DNA of 64,000 bases from Pedobacter sp. Leaf216 (GTDB taxonomy: Bacteria > Bacteroidota > Bacteroidia > Sphingobacteriales > Sphingobacteriaceae): the NCBI RefSeq assembly GCF_001421515.1, contig NZ_LMKM01000023.1:191707-255706 (forward strand), read 5' to 3'. This document shows positions 59,726 through 64,000 of this stretch, piece by piece. Position 1 is the stretch's first letter. Each line of letters opens with the position of its first letter. The translations under genes were made by a program, and so were the position numbers. The notes beneath the pieces are model-generated. The model searched no databases, was not told the origin of the DNA, and saw only the letters and a program-made list of their open reading frames with translations.

Positions 59726-61156
59726 TTACTGATCCCACCACAGTTTGGTTGTTCTTAACACATCTACCGGAACGTTTGCTCCGTTTTTGCTTCTTTCTCC
59801 TTGCGGATAATCCAATCGGCGGATGTAGGTGGTAAGCGAATTATTAACTGGCGGAGTAAAATCCTTGTATTTGTAATCGAAACGGCGGGCATCATTCCAC
59901 GCTTCAGGATTTAAGTAGGTTGCAATGTATTTTTCTTTAAAAATGAGGTCTTTTGTTAAAGCATTAGCCCCCACATTAACTACAGGATCGGCTAAATAAG
60001 CATCTCTTGCCGCGGTAGATACCGTAAATTTATCCATATTGGCACTAATACCAGCTAAATAAGCTGCGGAAGCTTTGGTTTTATCAGTATCGAAATACGC
60101 TTCTGCTTCGATAAATTTAAGCTCTGCATAAGTTACAATAAGTATCGGTGCGGTGTTGCTTGTCCACGGTGAATTGGCAGAAATGTAACATTCATCTTTA
60201 GTTGTGTTGGCACCCGGGAGCCTGTTGCCTGCGCCATTAATGGTACCGATGTAGGTATTGTTTATCGTTTTATCTGTAATCTTTTCTATACGCGGGTCAA
60301 AAACGCCAAAAGTTTTACCATTTAAAGCATCAATCAACTGCTCAGAAAGCCATCCACCTAATGATTGTTGTGTATTTAACAAAGCCACATTAGCCCATGG
60401 GTTTCGCTCTTTAAAAGTGGCCATACCAGCATCATCTGCATTAGCGGTAAACGAATTGCTTAATGCTGCAATAACCGCTGCCGGGTTATACGAACTGGTT
60501 TTACTTAATTTAATTAATAACCTTGCTTTTAGTGCATAAGCCATTTTTAACCAGTTTGCCCGCTCAGCAGTAGATTTTCCGTAAATTAAATCGCTGGTGG
60601 GTGCCAGCTTTATTGTTGCATTGGTTTTGGAAAGTTCAACAATGGCTTCATCTAAAAGCGCAAGGGCCTGTGTATAAACTTCCTGTTGTTTATCATATTT
60701 AGGTTTAAGGTTGTTGATGTCGAATGCCTGCGAAAATGGTGCATCTCCCCATAAATCATTAACCAAACTAAGGTTGTAAGCAATAATTACATCCGCCACA
60801 CCTTTATATTCACTTGATCCCTGTGCTATGGCAAGTTTTTTAAGCTCATTGGCATCGGCCATGGCAAAATAGAGTGCATCCCAGGTACCTGTAAAATCAA
60901 TTGATTGGTAGGTATCTGCTGCACCATTTGCTGACGGACTGGCAATATACTGCACGTAAGGGGCAACAACACTTCCAATAAAATAATTGTTATTTCCAAT
61001 TTTATACGTTGATGTAGCCAGCAAGGTACTCAATGTAGCTGTAGGTACCTGATTCGGATTATCAGACAACTTATCGAAATAACTGTCTTTACAGCTTTGC
61101 AAAGCTAGTGTTGCAATTAAAGCTGCGCACAATGTATATTTTATATTTTTTTGCAT
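59726..61156 (-). CDS. SusD-like outer-membrane lipoprotein (SusD_2 type)
   Basis: 476 residues. The lipobox ends at Cys22 (LALQSCKDSYFDKLSDNPNQ). The N-terminal DNPNQVPTATLSTLLA and later YNLSLVNDLWGDAPFSQAFD, WLKMAYALKARLLIKLSK and LTKDLIFKEKYIATYLNPEAWNDARRF are characteristic of the SusD/RagB nutrient-binding subgroup. It is partner to the SusC gene 11 bp upstream. Such pairs near S9 peptidases often handle peptides, but that is inference. Confidence 0.93.
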   Translation of the reverse strand: MQKNIKYTLCAALIATLALQSCKDSYFDKLSDNPNQVPTATLSTLLATSTYKIGNNNYFIGSVVAPYVQYIASPSANGAADTYQSIDFTGTWDALYFAMADANELKKLAIAQGSSEYKGVADVIIAYNLSLVNDLWGDAPFSQAFDINNLKPKYDKQQEVYTQALALLDEAIVELSKTNATIKLAPTSDLIYGKSTAERANWLKMAYALKARLLIKLSKTSSYNPAAVIAALSNSFTANADDAGMATFKERNPWANVALLNTQQSLGGWLSEQLIDALNGKTFGVFDPRIEKITDKTINNTYIGTINGAGNRLPGANTTKDECYISANSPWTSNTAPILIVTYAELKFIEAEAYFDTDKTKASAAYLAGISANMDKFTVSTAARDAYLADPVVNVGANALTKDLIFKEKYIATYLNPEAWNDARRFDYKYKDFTPPVNNSLTTYIRRLDYPQGERSKNGANVPVDVLRTTKLWWDQ

Positions 61157-61167
61157 CGTAATTCTTT

Positions 61168-64000
61168 TTAAAAACCAACATTAAGGGTGAACATGATTGT
61201 ACGGGCCGATGGATAGGTAAATCCGGCAGAACCATCATTATTGCTACCCGAATCGTAAGAGCTCGATTCTGGATCTACACCGTAATATTTTGTCCACAAC
61301 CATAAATTATTTCCGGTAACGGATAATGAAGCATTTTTGATTGATTTTGCCGGCAACCAGTTTTCAGGTAAGTTATAGGTTAAACTTGCCGAACGTAAAC
61401 GTACCCATGAGGCATCGCTTACAAAAGGTTCAGAAACATTACGGTAATAAATGCGGTAATATCCTTCACCATAATCAACCCCGTCAGGCCCAATTCTCTG
61501 CCCCATATATACTGGTTTAGTATTCGGTTGCCCATTGGCCAAAACGCCATCAAACACTTTTACCGTTCTTCTGTCTGTAGTGTAATCAGGTAAACCGAAA
61601 GCGGTATAAAAATCTTCTAACCAGTTGTATTTTTCAAATCCTAAACGGGCATCAAACAATACATTTAAGCTGAAATTTTTGTATTTGAAGGTATTGCCCA
61701 TACCAATTATATAGTTCGGTTGCGAATTACCCAACAGTTTTTGCTTTCCGCCAGAAATACTCGGAAATCCGTTTGCACCAATTAACAAGGGCAGATTTTT
61801 ATCAAGAACGATCGGATCTTCGGGCGTAGTTCCATAATAACGGTTAAAATAACTTCCGTAAATATTGCCATATGGTTGTCCTTGGATCAGTTTCATGGAT
61901 ACCCCGGCATTTCCATATCCTCTTGCGGCACCATACACAATTTCTGATATCCCGTTAGGCATAGTCAGCACCCTGTTCCTGTTTGCTGAAAAGTTTACAT
62001 TTACATCCCACCTGAAATCTTTTGATACGATTGGTTTACCGTTCAGCACCAGCTCAACTCCCCTGTTTCTAATATCGCCCGCATTGATTGATTTGGTTAC
62101 ATAACCCACGGCCGATGAAATCTGCGTTTGAATAATCTGATCTTTACTTAACGAGTAATAATAAGTAAAATCAAAGCCTAAGCGGTTTTTAAGAAACGAC
62201 ATTTCTAACCCAGCCTCATAAGTATTGGTAAACTCAGGCCGAAGATCGGGATTACCCAGATTTGGTGCTATTGTTAAACCACCTGTTCCTGTTGGTAGCT
62301 GAATATAGGGCGAATACCCGGTAAAGGTAGAATATTCTGAAGCGTCCTTTCCGATTCTTGCATAAGATAAACGCAACTTGGCCTGACTGATTACCGCAGG
62401 CAATTTAAACTGATCAGAAAACACATAACTTAAACTTGCTGAGGGATAGAAAAATGACCTGCTTGCTTTTGGCAGCGTTGAAGTGATATCATTCCGGCCT
62501 GTTAAGGTTAAGAAAAGGTAATTTTTGTAATCAAAAGTAGCTTCTCCAAAATAACCGATCAATCTTTTTTGTTTCAGGGTTTGCGATGGTGTAAGTACAC
62601 CTGCATTGGCTAAGTTAAAGAAATTGTAAACACCTAAGATACTACCCAAAGTACCGATCTCCTTGGATTTACGATCGTAAAGTTCTTGTCCGAGTCTTAA
62701 TGTACCGGTAATATCATCAGTTAATTTCGAGGTTAACGTAGCAACAAAAGTACTGTTGATCGTTCTAAACTTGGTATTGTACTCGCCATAAAAACCCTGT
62801 AAATTATCGTACATGGCTTCGGTGGCATACATTGGGCCACGAGCGGTGCGCACACGGTTATCGGTATAAGTATCAATCCCTAAACGGTAAGAAAAATTAA
62901 GCCACTTTGTTGGTTCATAACTTAGGCTGGTACCACCGATAAACCGGTTTACATCACCTTTAAGCCTGTTATTTGCTGTTCCCCATATTGGATTGTTTGT
63001 ACCAATATATTTTTGCGAACCATCTGGATTCTGATAATCTGCTACATCGTAACGTGGTGACCAATAGGCCAAAGTTTCACCAAAACGGTCAGCACTGTAG
63101 GTATAGCCACCAGAATTGGTAAAATTCATATTTACAGAGGCCTTAAATTTAGGACTAATGGTAAAATCTGTATTTAAGCGGCCCGAAAAGTTTTTGTTAT
63201 CGGTATTTGGCATCATCCCTTTTTGGTACAGCTGCGAAATTGAAGAGAAAAATTTAATAACATCACTTCCTCCGGTAACCGAAATTGAGTTTTTAACCTG
63301 CTGTCCCGTACCAAATGCACGGTCGTAATTGTTAAATAACTGATCTGGGTGTGTTGGGTCAATCAGTTTAGCTTCGGCAATGGTTGGGCCCCATGCCGGG
63401 CCAATACCTCCAGGCGGGTTCGTATATACGCCTAAAACGCCCTGGGTATATTCTGTTTGTACATCTGGCGATTTCAAGACTTCATCAAAACCATAACTGC
63501 TGTTGAAATTAACGCTGACGCCATTCTCCTTGCCCCTTTTGGTAGTAATTACCACCACGCCATTTGCACCCCGCAAACCATAAAGGGCAGTTGCGGCACC
63601 TCCCTTTAAAATATTAATGGTTTCTATATCTTCAGGATTTACATCTGAAGCCCTGTTGGTTACGCCCCTTGATCCATAAGCGGTTCCATCAGGATTTGCA
63701 CCAACTGTAGAGGTAGAATTGTCAATCTGTACCCCATCAATTACATACAATGGATCGCCAGAAATATTAGGATCAATGGAGTTTACTCCCCTGATCCGGA
63801 TACTGGCTCCCTGGCCAGGGCCACCACCTGTACTCGATATGGTTGCCCCTGCAATTTTACCTTGCAAGGCATTTACCAAGTTAGACTGATGGTTGTAATT
63901 AAGATCTTCGGATTTTACAGACTGCGCGGCATAACCAAGTGATTTGGCCTGACGTGTAATGCCTAGAGCGGTTGAAATGGTAACTTCCTGTAGATCCTGA
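61168..64000 (-). CDS. SusC/RagA TonB-linked receptor (N-terminus outside window)
   Basis: At least 943 residues are in the window; the frame stays open to the right edge (…QDLQEVTISTALGITRQAKS), so the true start lies beyond 64000. The plug has KIAGATISSTGGGPGQGASIRIRGVNSI and DPLYVIDGVQID, and the barrel ends ARTIMFTLNVGF. The TonB-dependent pore works with the SusD lipoprotein encoded next. The signal peptide and carboxypeptidase-like domain are outside the window. Confidence 0.95.
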   Translation of the reverse strand, partial: QDLQEVTISTALGITRQAKSLGYAAQSVKSEDLNYNHQSNLVNALQGKIAGATISSTGGGPGQGASIRIRGVNSIDPNISGDPLYVIDGVQIDNSTSTVGANPDGTAYGSRGVTNRASDVNPEDIETINILKGGAATALYGLRGANGVVVITTKRGKENGVSVNFNSSYGFDEVLKSPDVQTEYTQGVLGVYTNPPGGIGPAWGPTIAEAKLIDPTHPDQLFNNYDRAFGTGQQVKNSISVTGGSDVIKFFSSISQLYQKGMMPNTDNKNFSGRLNTDFTISPKFKASVNMNFTNSGGYTYSADRFGETLAYWSPRYDVADYQNPDGSQKYIGTNNPIWGTANNRLKGDVNRFIGGTSLSYEPTKWLNFSYRLGIDTYTDNRVRTARGPMYATEAMYDNLQGFYGEYNTKFRTINSTFVATLTSKLTDDITGTLRLGQELYDRKSKEIGTLGSILGVYNFFNLANAGVLTPSQTLKQKRLIGYFGEATFDYKNYLFLTLTGRNDITSTLPKASRSFFYPSASLSYVFSDQFKLPAVISQAKLRLSYARIGKDASEYSTFTGYSPYIQLPTGTGGLTIAPNLGNPDLRPEFTNTYEAGLEMSFLKNRLGFDFTYYYSLSKDQIIQTQISSAVGYVTKSINAGDIRNRGVELVLNGKPIVSKDFRWDVNVNFSANRNRVLTMPNGISEIVYGAARGYGNAGVSMKLIQGQPYGNIYGSYFNRYYGTTPEDPIVLDKNLPLLIGANGFPSISGGKQKLLGNSQPNYIIGMGNTFKYKNFSLNVLFDARLGFEKYNWLEDFYTAFGLPDYTTDRRTVKVFDGVLANGQPNTKPVYMGQRIGPDGVDYGEGYYRIYYRNVSEPFVSDASWVRLRSASLTYNLPENWLPAKSIKNASLSVTGNNLWLWTKYYGVDPESSSYDSGSNNDGSAGFTYPSARTIMFTLNVGF

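Overview
The window looks like chromosomal DNA of a Bacteroidota bacterium, most likely Sphingobacteriaceae (Pedobacter-like). The pointers are two SusC/SusD pairs, many lipoproteins with a short N-terminal lipobox, a GH92 mannosidase, a BlaI/M56 pair, an SDR-type threonine dehydrogenase, AT-rich spacers with few Shine-Dalgarno sequences, and several promoters of the Bacteroidota form TTTG-N19-TAnnTTTG. No rRNA, tRNA, CRISPR array, transposase or phage gene was found. Genus is inferred from gene content only.

Layout. 1-7.8 kb: the tail of an unknown gene, a MarR-GNAT fusion regulator with a clear double operator, a PanE-family reductase, a minus-strand operon (haem/P460 cytochrome, lipoprotein, LytS-type kinase, LytTR regulator), and an Lrp regulator divergent from threonine dehydrogenase. 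7.9-11.8 kb: a secreted beta-helix protein, an NmrA-family protein divergent from an HxlR regulator, and an AHSA1-domain protein. 11.85-25.04 kb: nine tightly packed minus-strand genes (SusC, SusD, cyanophycinase-like S51 peptidase, two DoxX-like membrane proteins, SoxD-like cytochrome c, SoxC-like sulfite dehydrogenase, carotenoid-type FAD oxidoreductase, YeiH-family exporter). Together they read as outer-membrane import of an unknown substrate linked to sulfite oxidation and sulfur-anion export. They are driven by a textbook promoter whose long leader carries two hairpins. 25.7-33.5 kb: a zinc-protease-like lipoprotein, a 48-residue membrane protein, a gluconate-type permease, and an FtsX permease/ATPase pair divergent from a TesA-type esterase, as in the E. 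coli tesA-ybbA-ybbP locus.

33.7-43.9 kb: a HigA-like antitoxin with a DUF6922-like tail plus an AbiEii nucleotidyltransferase toxin, a BlaI-M56 peptidase-TonB receptor operon, a GlcG/HbpS protein divergent from a GntR-TauE-DUF1634 operon with twin operators, and a DUF4143 ATPase preceded by three 20-bp repeats at an exact 40-bp period. 43.9-53.2 kb: beta-hydroxyacid dehydrogenase, NUDIX hydrolase, a 63-residue protein, GH92 mannosidase, a DUF2911 protein, and a translationally coupled set (PIG-L deacetylase, 35-residue membrane protein, sodium:solute symporter). 53.3-53.8 kb: three tandem copies of a ~155-bp unit, each with two GGTCTGTG-N4-CACAGACC hairpins. 53.8-64 kb: a sigma-54 response regulator, a small cytoplasmic protein, a peptide-type binding lipoprotein, an S9 peptidase, and a second SusD/SusC pair cut by the window end.
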